A stretch of 64,000 nt of DNA from Streptomyces sp. A0958 (GTDB taxonomy: Bacteria; Actinomycetota; Actinomycetes; Streptomycetales; Streptomycetaceae): positions 62,001-126,000 of the forward strand of contig NZ_SSBK01000016.1 in NCBI RefSeq assembly GCF_004795035.1, in the 5' to 3' direction. Below, piece by piece: positions 7,254 through 15,865 of this stretch. Each line of letters starts with the position of its first letter. Position 1 is the first letter of the stretch. Under the pieces are notes generated by a model. It saw nothing but the letters and a program-made list of their open reading frames with translations. It was not told the origin of the DNA and ran no database searches. A program made the translations under genes and the position numbers.

Positions 7254-9794
7254 ATGTCCGTACTGACGCGCGACGAAGCGCAGGCCCGAGCCCAGATCCT
7301 CGATGTACAGCGATACACGGTCGAACTCGATCTCACCGCGGGGGAGGAGACCTTCGACTCCCGAACCGTGATCGAGTTCACCGCCCGCACGGCCGGTGAC
7401 ACGTTCATCGAGCTCAAGCCCGCGGCCCTGCGCTCCATCAGCCTGGACGGGCAGCCGCTCGACCCCGCGGACCTCACCGAGAACCGGTACCCCCTGAGCG
7501 GCCTCGCCGCCGGTTCCCACGAGCTGCGCGTCGACGCCGCGATGAACTACTCGCGCACCGGCGAAGGCATGCACCGCTTCACCGACCCCAGCGACAACGA
7601 GACGTACGTCTACACCCAGCTGTTCATGGAGGACGTCCAGCGCGTCTTCGCCGCGTTCGACCAGCCCGACCTGAAGTCCGTCTTCGCCCTCACCGTCACC
7701 GCCCCCGAAGGCTGGACCGTCCTCGGCAACGGGATCGCCGAACACACCGGCGACGGCCGCTGGACCCTCGCCCCCACACCGCCGCTCTCCACCTACCTCG
7801 TCGCCGTCGCCGCCGGACCCTGGCACTCCGTGACCACCGAGCACGCCGGCCTGCCCTTCGGCATCCACTGCCGCCGGTCCCTCGCCCCCCACCTCGACGC
7901 CGACGCCGACGAAATCCTCGGCATCACCCGCGCCTGCTTCGACCGGTTCCAGGAGAAGTTCGACGAGCCCTACCCGTTCGACTCCTACGACCAGGCGTTC
8001 GTCCCCGAATTCAACGCCGGCGCCATGGAGAACCCCGGCCTCGTCACCTTCCGCGACGAGTACGTCTACCGCTCCGCCGTCACCGACACCGAACGCCAGA
8101 CCCGCGGCGTGGTCATCGCCCACGAAATGGCCCACATGTGGTTCGGCGACCTCGTCACCCTCGCCTGGTGGGACGACATCTGGCTCAACGAGTCCTTCGC
8201 CGAGTACATGGGCTACCAGACCCTCGCCGAAGCCACCCTTCCCCAAGCCCCCAACCCCGCACGAGCAGGGGAGACCCCGTTCCCCGACACCTGGGTCGAC
8301 TTCGGCGTCGCCCGCAAGGGCTGGGGCTACGACGCCGACCAGCGCCCCTCCACCCACCCCGTCGCCCCCGACCCCGCCGACGTCCCCGACACCGCCTCCG
8401 CCCTCCTCAACTTCGACGGCATCTCCTACGCCAAGGGCGCCTCCGCCCTGCGCCAACTCGTCGCCTGGCTCGGCGAGAAGGACTTCCTCGCGGGCATCAA
8501 CACGCACTTCGCCCGCCACAAGTTCGCCAACGCCACCCTCGCCGACTTCATCGACAACCTCGCCTCCGCCACCGACCGCGACGTCCACGGCTGGGCCGAC
8601 CAGTGGCTGCGCACCACCGGGATCGACACCCTCACCGCACACACCACCGAGACCGACACCACCTGGTCCCTCACCGTCGACCACCACGGCACCCGCCCCC
8701 ACCGCATCACCGTCGGCGCCTACGACCACACCCTCGACACCCAGCACGGCCCCACCCCCCTCGTCCTGCGCGAACGCTTCGACACCGGCATCCCCGGGGA
8801 CACCCCCGTCACCCGCCCCGGCCGCCGCCCCGCCCTCGTCGTCCTCAACGACCAAGACCTCACCTACGCCAAGATCCGCCTCGACCCGGACTCCTGGAAC
8901 ACCGTCCTGGACAGCCTCTCCGGCATCCCCGACGCCCTCACCCGCGCCGTGATCTGGAACGCCGCCCGCGACATGGTCCGCGACGGCGAACTCGCCCCCA
9001 GCACCTACCTCGAAGCCGCCCGCGCCCACCTCCCGTACGAGACCGACCTCGCCCTCCTCCAAGGCGTCCTCACCTTCGCCGACACCCGGGCCGCCGGCCG
9101 CTACACCACCCCCGAGGACCGGCCCGCCGCCCTCGCCACCCTCACCGCCCTGTGCCGCGACCTCATCCGCCGCACCGAGGACGGCACCCACCCCGGCCTC
9201 CGCCTCACCGCCGTACGCCACCTCATCGACGCCACCACCCAGCCCGACACCATCCAGGCATGGCTCGCCGACGACACCGTCCCCGGCGGACCCGAACTCG
9301 ACCCCGAACTGCGCTGGCGCATCCTCACCCGCCTCGCCGTCCTCGGCGCCACCGACGAAACCGCCATCGCCGCCGCCCTCGAAGCCGACCCCAGCGCCAC
9401 CGGCCAGGAAGGCGCCGCCCGCTGCCGCGCCGCCCTGCCCACCCCCGACGCCAAAGCCGCCGCCTGGCACGCCATGTTCAGCGACGACAGCCTCTCCAAC
9501 TACCTGTTCACCGCCACCGCCCAAGGCTTCTGGCAACCCGAACACACCGACCTCGTACGCGCATACGTGCCCCGCTACTACCCCGACGCCGCCCAACTCG
9601 CCGTCCGCCGCGGCCCCGCCATCGCCGAAGCAGCCGGAACCCACGCCTTCCCCGTCCACGCCATCGACGCCGACAGCCTCCGCCTCGGCGAAGAAGCCCT
9701 CACCGACCAAGCCCTCACCCCCGCCCTGCGCCGCAAACTCACCGACCAGATCGACGACCTGCGCCGCGCCCTGACCGTACGCAACGCCCACTGA
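7254..9794 (+). CDS. pepN: Aminopeptidase N, M1 family zinc peptidase (846 aa)
   Basis: Removes N-terminal residues from peptides during intracellular protein turnover. Seen: N-terminal beta domain, the exopeptidase motif GAMENPG (about 256), the zinc site HEMAHMWFGD (from residue 290) with the distal Glu in NESFAEY (about 312), and a long C-terminal helical ERAP1-like domain. Length and order match actinobacterial PepN. No signal peptide is present, so it is cytoplasmic. Codons end overwhelmingly in C and Leu is mostly CTC, a style shared with the next genes up to 15.7 kb and different from genes after 18 kb. Confidence 0.96.
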   Translation: MSVLTRDEAQARAQILDVQRYTVELDLTAGEETFDSRTVIEFTARTAGDTFIELKPAALRSISLDGQPLDPADLTENRYPLSGLAAGSHELRVDAAMNYSRTGEGMHRFTDPSDNETYVYTQLFMEDVQRVFAAFDQPDLKSVFALTVTAPEGWTVLGNGIAEHTGDGRWTLAPTPPLSTYLVAVAAGPWHSVTTEHAGLPFGIHCRRSLAPHLDADADEILGITRACFDRFQEKFDEPYPFDSYDQAFVPEFNAGAMENPGLVTFRDEYVYRSAVTDTERQTRGVVIAHEMAHMWFGDLVTLAWWDDIWLNESFAEYMGYQTLAEATLPQAPNPARAGETPFPDTWVDFGVARKGWGYDADQRPSTHPVAPDPADVPDTASALLNFDGISYAKGASALRQLVAWLGEKDFLAGINTHFARHKFANATLADFIDNLASATDRDVHGWADQWLRTTGIDTLTAHTTETDTTWSLTVDHHGTRPHRITVGAYDHTLDTQHGPTPLVLRERFDTGIPGDTPVTRPGRRPALVVLNDQDLTYAKIRLDPDSWNTVLDSLSGIPDALTRAVIWNAARDMVRDGELAPSTYLEAARAHLPYETDLALLQGVLTFADTRAAGRYTTPEDRPAALATLTALCRDLIRRTEDGTHPGLRLTAVRHLIDATTQPDTIQAWLADDTVPGGPELDPELRWRILTRLAVLGATDETAIAAALEADPSATGQEGAARCRAALPTPDAKAAAWHAMFSDDSLSNYLFTATAQGFWQPEHTDLVRAYVPRYYPDAAQLAVRRGPAIAEAAGTHAFPVHAIDADSLRLGEEALTDQALTPALRRKLTDQIDDLRRALTVRNAH

Positions 9795-10041
9795 CCCAAC
9801 CCGCACACCCACCCGTGCCCGGCCCACCCCTCACCACCGAGGAGCAGGCCGGGCACACCCGTACAACAGCACCCCCATACCACCCCGCCCCCCGACAGCC
9901 CGCGCCCAATCGCACCGGTCACCCTTTCGAGTTCAGATCACCCGGCTCCCCGGACGCGCCACCCGAAACCCGGACAAGCTGGCATGCACACCCATGCCCG
10001 CACACCACCCACCCACGCGCGCCCGAAGGACCAACCACCCC

Positions 10042-11445
10042 ATGCCCACCCCGCCCCTCGCCGGGTCCACCACCGGACCCACCGCGCTGCGCCCCCTCCT
10101 CGACACCGTCCTCACCGCACTGACCGAAGGCGCCCGCCGCCGCGACGGCCCCCTCCCCGCAGGCGGACCCGACACCGTCACCCCCCGCATGCGCACCGCC
10201 CTCACCCCCCTCATCCCCGACCAGGGAACCGGCCCCCACCACGCCCTCGCCACCGTCGTCCAAGCCCTCACCGAAGGCACCGCCGACCCCGCCGACCCCC
10301 TCTGCGCCGCCCACCTCCACACCCCGCCCCTCGCCCTCGCCGCAGCCGCCGACCTCGCCGCCTCAGCCCTCAACCCCTCCATGGACTCCTGGGACCAGGC
10401 CCCCGCCGCCTCCACCCTCGAAGCCGACACCACCGCCGCGCTCGCCGCCGAGATCTACCCCCACCACCCCGCACCCGACGCCGTCATCACCACCGGCGGC
10501 ACCGAGGCCAACCAACTCGCCCTCCTCCTCGCCCGCGAACGCCACGGCCCCGTCCAGACCATCACCGGCGCCAACGCCCACCACAGCATCGCCCGCGCCG
10601 CCTGGCTCCTCGGCCTCCCCACACCCCTCACCGTCCCCGCCCCCACCGGCACCATCGACCTCCCCGCCCTCCACGACACCCTCATCCGCAACCAAGGACG
10701 CGGCCCCCTCCTCGTCACCGCCACCGCCGGCACCACCGACACCGGACAGATCGACCCCCTCACCGCCATCGCCGACCTCTGCACCCACCACGGCGCCGAA
10801 CTCCACATCGACGCCGCCTACGGCGGACCCCTCCTCTTCAGCCCCACCCACCGCCACCACGTCGACGGCCTCGACCGCGCCGACAGCGTCACCCTCGACC
10901 TCCACAAACTCGGCTGGCAACCCGCATCCGCCGGCATCCTCGCCGTCCCCGACCGCCGCCACCTCCACCCCCTCCACCACCACGCCCCCTACCTCAACGC
11001 CGACGACGACACCGAAGCCGGCCTCCCCGACCTCCTCGGCCGCTCCCTGCGCACCACCCGCCGCCCCGACGCACTCAAGATCGCCATCACCCTCCGAGCA
11101 CTCGGCCGCACCGGACTCGCCGACCTCATCGACCGCACCTGCGCCGCCGCCCACCACCTCGCCGACCTCATCACCCGCACCCCCACCCTCGACCTCTACG
11201 ACCGCCCCACCATCAGCACCGTCCTCTTCCGCCCCACCGCCGCCGACGACCACACCGTCGCCACCATCCGCCGCACACTCCTCACCCGCGGCCACGCCGT
11301 ACTCGGCCGCACCCACGCCCACGACCGCCTCTGGCTCAAGGTCACCCTCCTCAACCCCCACACCACCCCCGACGACCTCCGCCGCCTCCTCGACCTCGTC
11401 ACCCACCTCACCACCGAACTCAAGGAAGGCAGCACCCTCCGATGA
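10042..11445 (+). CDS. PLP-dependent group II decarboxylase, DesA-like (467 aa)
   Basis: Pyridoxal-phosphate amino-acid decarboxylase. Seen: cofactor contacts in TTGGTEANQLALLLARE, the aspartate in LHIDAAYGGPLLFS, and the PLP lysine in DLHKLGWQPAS (about K289). The downstream N-monooxygenase overlaps it by 4 bp, so by analogy with desferrioxamine DesA it probably decarboxylates lysine to cadaverine. An aromatic or other amino acid is possible, because the family is broad. I chose ATG 10042 because GAAGGA lies 11 bases upstream; an in-frame ATG at 9994 has no ribosome binding site. No iron box is visible in the 5' region. Confidence 0.85.
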   Translation: MPTPPLAGSTTGPTALRPLLDTVLTALTEGARRRDGPLPAGGPDTVTPRMRTALTPLIPDQGTGPHHALATVVQALTEGTADPADPLCAAHLHTPPLALAAAADLAASALNPSMDSWDQAPAASTLEADTTAALAAEIYPHHPAPDAVITTGGTEANQLALLLARERHGPVQTITGANAHHSIARAAWLLGLPTPLTVPAPTGTIDLPALHDTLIRNQGRGPLLVTATAGTTDTGQIDPLTAIADLCTHHGAELHIDAAYGGPLLFSPTHRHHVDGLDRADSVTLDLHKLGWQPASAGILAVPDRRHLHPLHHHAPYLNADDDTEAGLPDLLGRSLRTTRRPDALKIAITLRALGRTGLADLIDRTCAAAHHLADLITRTPTLDLYDRPTISTVLFRPTAADDHTVATIRRTLLTRGHAVLGRTHAHDRLWLKVTLLNPHTTPDDLRRLLDLVTHLTTELKEGSTLR

Positions 11446-12845
11446 CCGACCGGCCCACCCCCGACCCCCACCGGCCGCACGACCTCGTCGGCATCGGCAT
11501 CGGCCCCTTCAACCTCTCCCTCGCCGCCCTCGCCCACGGCCTGACCACCCCCCTCACCACCGCCTTCTACGAACAACGCCCCGCCTTCCACTGGCACCCC
11601 GGACTCCTCATCGACGGCGCCACCCTCCAAGTCCCCTTCCTCGCCGACCTCGTCACCCTCGCCGACCCCACCAGCCCCTGGAGCTTCCTCAACTACCAAC
11701 GCACCCAGGACCGCCTCTTCCCCTTCTACTTCGCCGAGCGCTTCCACATCCACCGCACCGAATACGACGCCTACTGCCGCTGGGTCAGCGACCAACTCCC
11801 CGGCCTCCACTTCGGCCACCAGGTCGACGCCGTCCGCTGGAACCCCCAAGCCGCCCACTTCGAAGTCGACTACACCCAACTCGACGCCCTCGGCGAAGCC
11901 GCATCACTCGGCCGCACCCACACCCGCCACATCGCCCTCGGCATCGGCACCGAACCCCACATCCCCGAACCCCTCAAACCCCTCGCCGACGCCACCACCG
12001 TCCCCGTCATCCACTCCGCCGACTACCTCCACCACCGCGAACGCCTCCTCACCGCCGACCACATCACCGTCATCGGATCGGGCCAGTCCGGCGCCGAGAT
12101 CTTCCTCGACCTCCTCCGCGCCCGCCCCACAGGCAACGAAAAACTCCACTGGCTCGCCCGCACCCCCGCCTTCGCCCCCATGGAGTACTCCAAACTCGGC
12201 CTCGAACACTTCACCCCCGACTACACCCGCTACTTCCACGCACTCCCAGAACCCGCACGCGACGCCCTCCTCCCCCAGCAATGGCAGCTCCACAAAGGCA
12301 TCGACCACGACACCATCACCGCCATCCACGACGAGCTCTACCGCCGCACCCTCCACGGCGGCTGGCCCGACGCCACCCTCACCCCCGGCGTAGCCGTACG
12401 AACCGCCGGCCGCGTCGCCAACACCCGCGTCGAACTCCACCTCGAACACACCCAACAAGGCACCCGCACCAGCCTCACCACCGACGCCGTCATCCTCGCC
12501 ACCGGCTACCGCGAACGCCCCCTCGACCACATCCTCGACAACCTCACCCCCCACCTGCGCCGCGACACCTCCGGCCGCCCCCGCATCGACGACCACTACC
12601 GCCTCGACCTCGGCCCCGCCGTCACCGGCCACATCTACGTACAGAACGCCGAACGCCACACCCACGGCGTCGGAGCCCCCGACCTCGGCCTCGCCGCCTG
12701 GCGCAGCGCCACCATCCTCAACAACCTCACCGGCACCACCCCCTACCCCCTCCCACAACGCTCCGCCTTCACCACCTTCGGCCTCACCCAACCCACCATC
12801 CCCACCCAGAACCCCACCCCCGCCCCCCTCACCCGCAACAACTGA
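11442..12845 (+). CDS. Lysine/ornithine/diamine N-monooxygenase, DesB-like (467 aa)
   Basis: FAD- and NADPH-dependent hydroxylase that places an N-OH on an amine for hydroxamate siderophores. Seen: FAD-binding GIGIGPFNLSLAAL near residue 20, the NADPH-binding VIGSGQSGAEIFLDLL in the middle, and ATGYRERP in the C-terminal part. Length is usual for the IucD/SidA/DesB family. The ATGA overlap with the decarboxylase implies translational coupling and a shared pathway (amino acid to diamine to N-hydroxydiamine). Odd: the acyltransferase and the NIS synthetase that normally follow are absent, and the next gene is an unrelated nucleotidase on the other strand. Confidence 0.9.
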   Translation: MTDRPTPDPHRPHDLVGIGIGPFNLSLAALAHGLTTPLTTAFYEQRPAFHWHPGLLIDGATLQVPFLADLVTLADPTSPWSFLNYQRTQDRLFPFYFAERFHIHRTEYDAYCRWVSDQLPGLHFGHQVDAVRWNPQAAHFEVDYTQLDALGEAASLGRTHTRHIALGIGTEPHIPEPLKPLADATTVPVIHSADYLHHRERLLTADHITVIGSGQSGAEIFLDLLRARPTGNEKLHWLARTPAFAPMEYSKLGLEHFTPDYTRYFHALPEPARDALLPQQWQLHKGIDHDTITAIHDELYRRTLHGGWPDATLTPGVAVRTAGRVANTRVELHLEHTQQGTRTSLTTDAVILATGYRERPLDHILDNLTPHLRRDTSGRPRIDDHYRLDLGPAVTGHIYVQNAERHTHGVGAPDLGLAAWRSATILNNLTGTTPYPLPQRSAFTTFGLTQPTIPTQNPTPAPLTRNN

Positions 12846-12927
12846 CCACCCACACACACAGAAAAGGCGGCCGCCCCACCACCCGCACAGGGAAGAGGAA
12901 CGACCGCCTCCAGCAAACCCGCAGCGA

Positions 12928-14739
12928 TCAGAACACCGGCGTACCGCCCCGCGTCAGCCGCCAGTCCACCGAAGCGAACCGCGCACCGTCCACCGAACCC
13001 TTCGCCCGCACCCAGCCGATGATCGTGTTCCGGATCTCCTCCGAATTCGCCCACAACTGCTTCGCACCCGGAACATGCGGGAAATTGCCCCCACCACTCG
13101 CCCGGTAATTGTTCACCGCCAGCACGAACTGCGCCGCCGGATCGATCGCCTTCCCCCCGAACGACAGATTCACGATCCGCGAACCGGCAGGCTTCGCGAT
13201 GTCGACCTCATACGTCAGACCCGACACCGCGTCATAGTTGTAATCCGGAGTGCCGTCCGCATTCGTCAACTTCTCCGGGTCCACCGGCGCACCCACCGCC
13301 GTCTGCACGTAATACCGCGCCGAGAACTCCAGATAGTCCAGAACCTGCGCCCCCGTCAACAACCGCGCCTCCAGCGTGTTCTCGAACGGATACAGACCCG
13401 CCGCATCCTTGATCGTCACATCCCCGGCCGGAATCCGCGCCGTACGCGAAAAACACGACGCCTGCGACAACACCGGCAGCTCCGCGTACTCACCACCGGC
13501 CAGCGCCTCCTTCACCGTCTCCGTCTGGACGACGTTGATCAGGTCGATGATCGGCTCGTCCTTCCACGCCGCCTCGGCCGTCGTCATCGCCGCCGTCGAC
13601 GTCCCGATCACCTGGTTGACGTACGCCACGACCTTCTTGTGCTCACCCGTCAACAGCTTCGTGATCCTCGGGTCCTCCGCCGCCGTGTTCGAGTTCAGCA
13701 CCCGGGAACCGGCCTTCTCGACCACCCAGCGCCCCTTCTCCCACACCACATCGAAGTCGAACAGCGTCAGCCGCTGCCCCCACTTCAACGGCTCCGAGAG
13801 CACGACCTTCTTCCCCGTCTTCTTGTTCTCCACGAAGTACTCGGGAATCTCCAGATGCGCGTGACCCACCAGAATCGCGTCGATCCCCGCCACCTGCTCC
13901 GCCACCAGACCCGCCGCGTTCTCCACATACGGAATCTGATCCCCGTACGACGACGTCCCGCTGTTACCCGAGTGCGCCGACACGATCACCACGTCCGCAC
14001 CCATCGAACGCAGCCGCGGCACATACTTCGCCGCCTGCTCCTCCAGACCCGGGAAAACCATCTTCCCGCCCACATTCGCCTTGTCCCAGATCGCGATCCC
14101 CGGATTCGTCAGACCCAGGACCGCCACCTTCACATCCCGGCCGTGCGGAGTACGCAGCTTCTTGATGACATACGGCGCGAACGCCGGCCGCAACGTCTTC
14201 GCGTCCAGCGCGTTCGCCCCGAGCAGCGGGAAATCGCACTGCTCCTCGAACTTCCGCAACACCGGAATGCCGTAGTTGAACTCGTGGTTGCCCAACGCCG
14301 CCGCGTCGTAACCGATCGCGTTCATCGCCCGCGCCATCGGATGCACCGGCCCACGCTTCGCCGTGATCGGGTCGATCTTCGCGTAGTAGTACGAGAGCTG
14401 CGTGCCCTGGATCGTGTCACCCGCGTCGATCATCAACGTGTTGTGACGGCCCTTCTCCCGCCGCACCTGGTTCACCAGCGTCGAGATCTTCGCCAGACCG
14501 ACGTCGTTGTGATCGCTGTCATCGAACTCCGCGTCGGTGAAGTAGTCCCAGTTGAAGACGTTCCCGTGCAGATCGGTCGTCCCCATCACGGTGAACGAAT
14601 ACCGCTTCTGCGGACGCCCGTGCCCATGACCCTGCCCCCGCCCGTGCGCCTGGGCCGGCGCCGCGGCACCACCCGCGATCACCGCACCCGCGCCGGCCGC
14701 GGCCGATGTCCCCAGGAACGTCCTTCGGTTCAGCGGCAT
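12928..14739 (-). CDS. Tat-exported 5'-nucleotidase / 2',3'-cyclic phosphodiesterase family (603 aa)
   Basis: Metallophosphoesterase that dephosphorylates nucleotides outside the cell to recover nucleoside and phosphate. It begins with a twin-arginine signal (MPLNRRTFLG, then an Ala-rich core ending in AQA). The metal ligands are visible in TTDLHGN, DAGDTIQG, GNHEFNYG and GHAHLE, followed by the C-terminal 5'-nucleotidase domain. GGGAGACGAG directly before ATG 14739 supports this start; a GTG four codons earlier is possible. The gene is convergent with the monooxygenase. Its top strand stays C-rich although it is encoded on the minus strand. Confidence 0.92.
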   Translation of the reverse strand: MPLNRRTFLGTSAAAGAGAVIAGGAAAPAQAHGRGQGHGHGRPQKRYSFTVMGTTDLHGNVFNWDYFTDAEFDDSDHNDVGLAKISTLVNQVRREKGRHNTLMIDAGDTIQGTQLSYYYAKIDPITAKRGPVHPMARAMNAIGYDAAALGNHEFNYGIPVLRKFEEQCDFPLLGANALDAKTLRPAFAPYVIKKLRTPHGRDVKVAVLGLTNPGIAIWDKANVGGKMVFPGLEEQAAKYVPRLRSMGADVVIVSAHSGNSGTSSYGDQIPYVENAAGLVAEQVAGIDAILVGHAHLEIPEYFVENKKTGKKVVLSEPLKWGQRLTLFDFDVVWEKGRWVVEKAGSRVLNSNTAAEDPRITKLLTGEHKKVVAYVNQVIGTSTAAMTTAEAAWKDEPIIDLINVVQTETVKEALAGGEYAELPVLSQASCFSRTARIPAGDVTIKDAAGLYPFENTLEARLLTGAQVLDYLEFSARYYVQTAVGAPVDPEKLTNADGTPDYNYDAVSGLTYEVDIAKPAGSRIVNLSFGGKAIDPAAQFVLAVNNYRASGGGNFPHVPGAKQLWANSEEIRNTIIGWVRAKGSVDGARFASVDWRLTRGGTPVF

Positions 14740-14813
14740 CTCGTCTCCCACATCTCAGTTCTCTTGGTGCGAAGTTCCGTCATGCGCGGTTCTGTCCGCT
14801 CCGCTCACATATG

Positions 14814-14863
14814 ACGCGCGTAGACAACAACCACACGCATGAGCGGACAACGCGCGTAGATAA
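14814..14863. repeat. Two 14-bp direct repeats upstream of the nucleotidase
   Basis: ACGCGCGTAGACAA (14814-14827) and ACGCGCGTAGATAA (14850-14863) differ at one base and start 36 bp apart. GTCCGCTC at 14784-14791 also recurs inverted as GAGCGGAC at 14841-14848. Lying 63-112 bp before the nucleotidase start, they look like regulator sites, but I do not recognise the motif. Confidence 0.45.
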
Positions 14864-14948
14864 TCACCCACGCACCACCCCCGGCAACACCCCCGGCGCG
14901 TTTCCGCCCCATGACCACCCGTTGTCCCCCCGACGACCCCACGGAGAC

Positions 14949-15017
14949 ACACACGACCGCCACACACGACCGCCACACCCGGGCGCCACACACGACCGCC
15001 ACACCCGGGTGCCACAG
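14949..15017. repeat. 26-bp tandem repeat before the SIMPL gene
   Basis: Two identical 25-base copies (14959-14983 and 14985-15009) of a CACACGACCGCCACACCCGGG-type unit, with partial copies on both sides. The array ends eight bases before ATG 15025, exactly where the leader and any ribosome binding site should be. Confidence 0.6.
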
Positions 15018-15024
15018 TGAACCC

Positions 15025-15720
15025 ATGACCGACACCGCACAGCCCTACGGCACCCCCCACCAACCCCGCCTCGCCGTCCGAGGCGAAGCCCGCCTCGAAG
15101 TCGACCCCGAAACCGCCCACCTCTCCATCACCGTCACCGCCCGCGGCAAAGACCGCCGCACCGCCCTCGAAGACCTCACCCGCCGCAACACCACCGTCCT
15201 CGAACTCGCCCACAACTACGGGGACGCCATCGAACGACTCGAAACCGGCACCCTCTCCATCACCCCCGAACTCACCCAGCGCGGCCGCGACGAAAAGATC
15301 CGCGCCTACCACGGCCGCGTCCACATCACCGCCGTCCTCAACGACTTCACCGCCCTCGGCGAATTCATCACCCGCGCCGGCGACCTCGACATGACCCGCG
15401 TCGACGGCCCCTGGTGGGCCCTGCGCCCCACCTCACCCGCCCACGGCGAAGCCCGCCGCCAAGCCGTCCGCGAAGCCGTCCAGCGCGCCCGCGAATACGC
15501 CGCCGCCGTCGGCGCGGAACTCGCCGCCCTCGTGGAACTCGCCGACATCGGCGCGGAGCCCCCCGCCCCCGCCGCCTACGCCCAGCGCGGCGCCGCCGCC
15601 CTCGCGCTCGGAGGTTTCGCAGACGCCGATGACCCGCCCGCCCTCGACCTCGAACCCCAGCAGCAGACCGTCTACGCCCAGGTGAACGCCCGCTTCATCA
15701 TGACCCCGCCGAAACTCTGA
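15025..15720 (+). CDS. SIMPL-domain (DUF541) protein (231 aa)
   Basis: Protein of the SIMPL/DUF541 family, whose molecular role is poorly defined; members have been linked to signalling and to oxidative stress. The chain is essentially one domain: RLAVRGEARLEVDPETAHLS, a central helix, then AVREAVQRAREYAAAVGAEL and a final strand TVYAQVNARFIM. No signal peptide or membrane segment is visible, unlike many family members that are exported. ATG 15025 is chosen because the conserved part starts 16 residues later. No good ribosome binding site is seen, since a tandem repeat occupies that position. Codon style matches pepN. Confidence 0.8.
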   Translation: MTDTAQPYGTPHQPRLAVRGEARLEVDPETAHLSITVTARGKDRRTALEDLTRRNTTVLELAHNYGDAIERLETGTLSITPELTQRGRDEKIRAYHGRVHITAVLNDFTALGEFITRAGDLDMTRVDGPWWALRPTSPAHGEARRQAVREAVQRAREYAAAVGAELAALVELADIGAEPPAPAAYAQRGAAALALGGFADADDPPALDLEPQQQTVYAQVNARFIMTPPKL

Positions 15721-15831
15721 ATTCCCGCCCCCGGCACGCCCCGGCACGCTCATCCGAGCGCGCCACCGCACAATTCAACACTTGTCAATAACCCTTCATT
15801 CAAAGCTCGTTGGGCAGTCATGCAGAGCCAA

Positions 15832-15865
15832 TTACCTACCCATAGGTAAGGTCTAGGGTCGAACC
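15832..15865 (+). promoter_or_regulatory. Promoter/operator of pyruvate kinase; leaderless start likely
   Basis: TTACCTA (15832-15838) and TAGGTAA (15843-15849) form a perfect 7-bp dyad around CCCA. A TAGGGT -10-like box (15854-15859) ends seven bases before ATG 15866, and TTACCT at 15832 sits 16 bases before it as a -35. No ribosome binding site precedes the ATG. Together this suggests a leaderless mRNA whose -35 is covered by an operator. The regulator is unknown. Confidence 0.5.

Noticed and set aside
6849..9827. Very long minus-strand open frame (992 codons) opposite aminopeptidase N
   Set aside because: It is antisense to a clear enzyme, is almost only Gly, Val, Ala and Glu, and has no motif; a product of extreme third-position C in the real gene.
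14949..15017. CRISPR array
   Set aside because: Repeat units are directly adjacent with no spacers; it is a simple tandem duplication.
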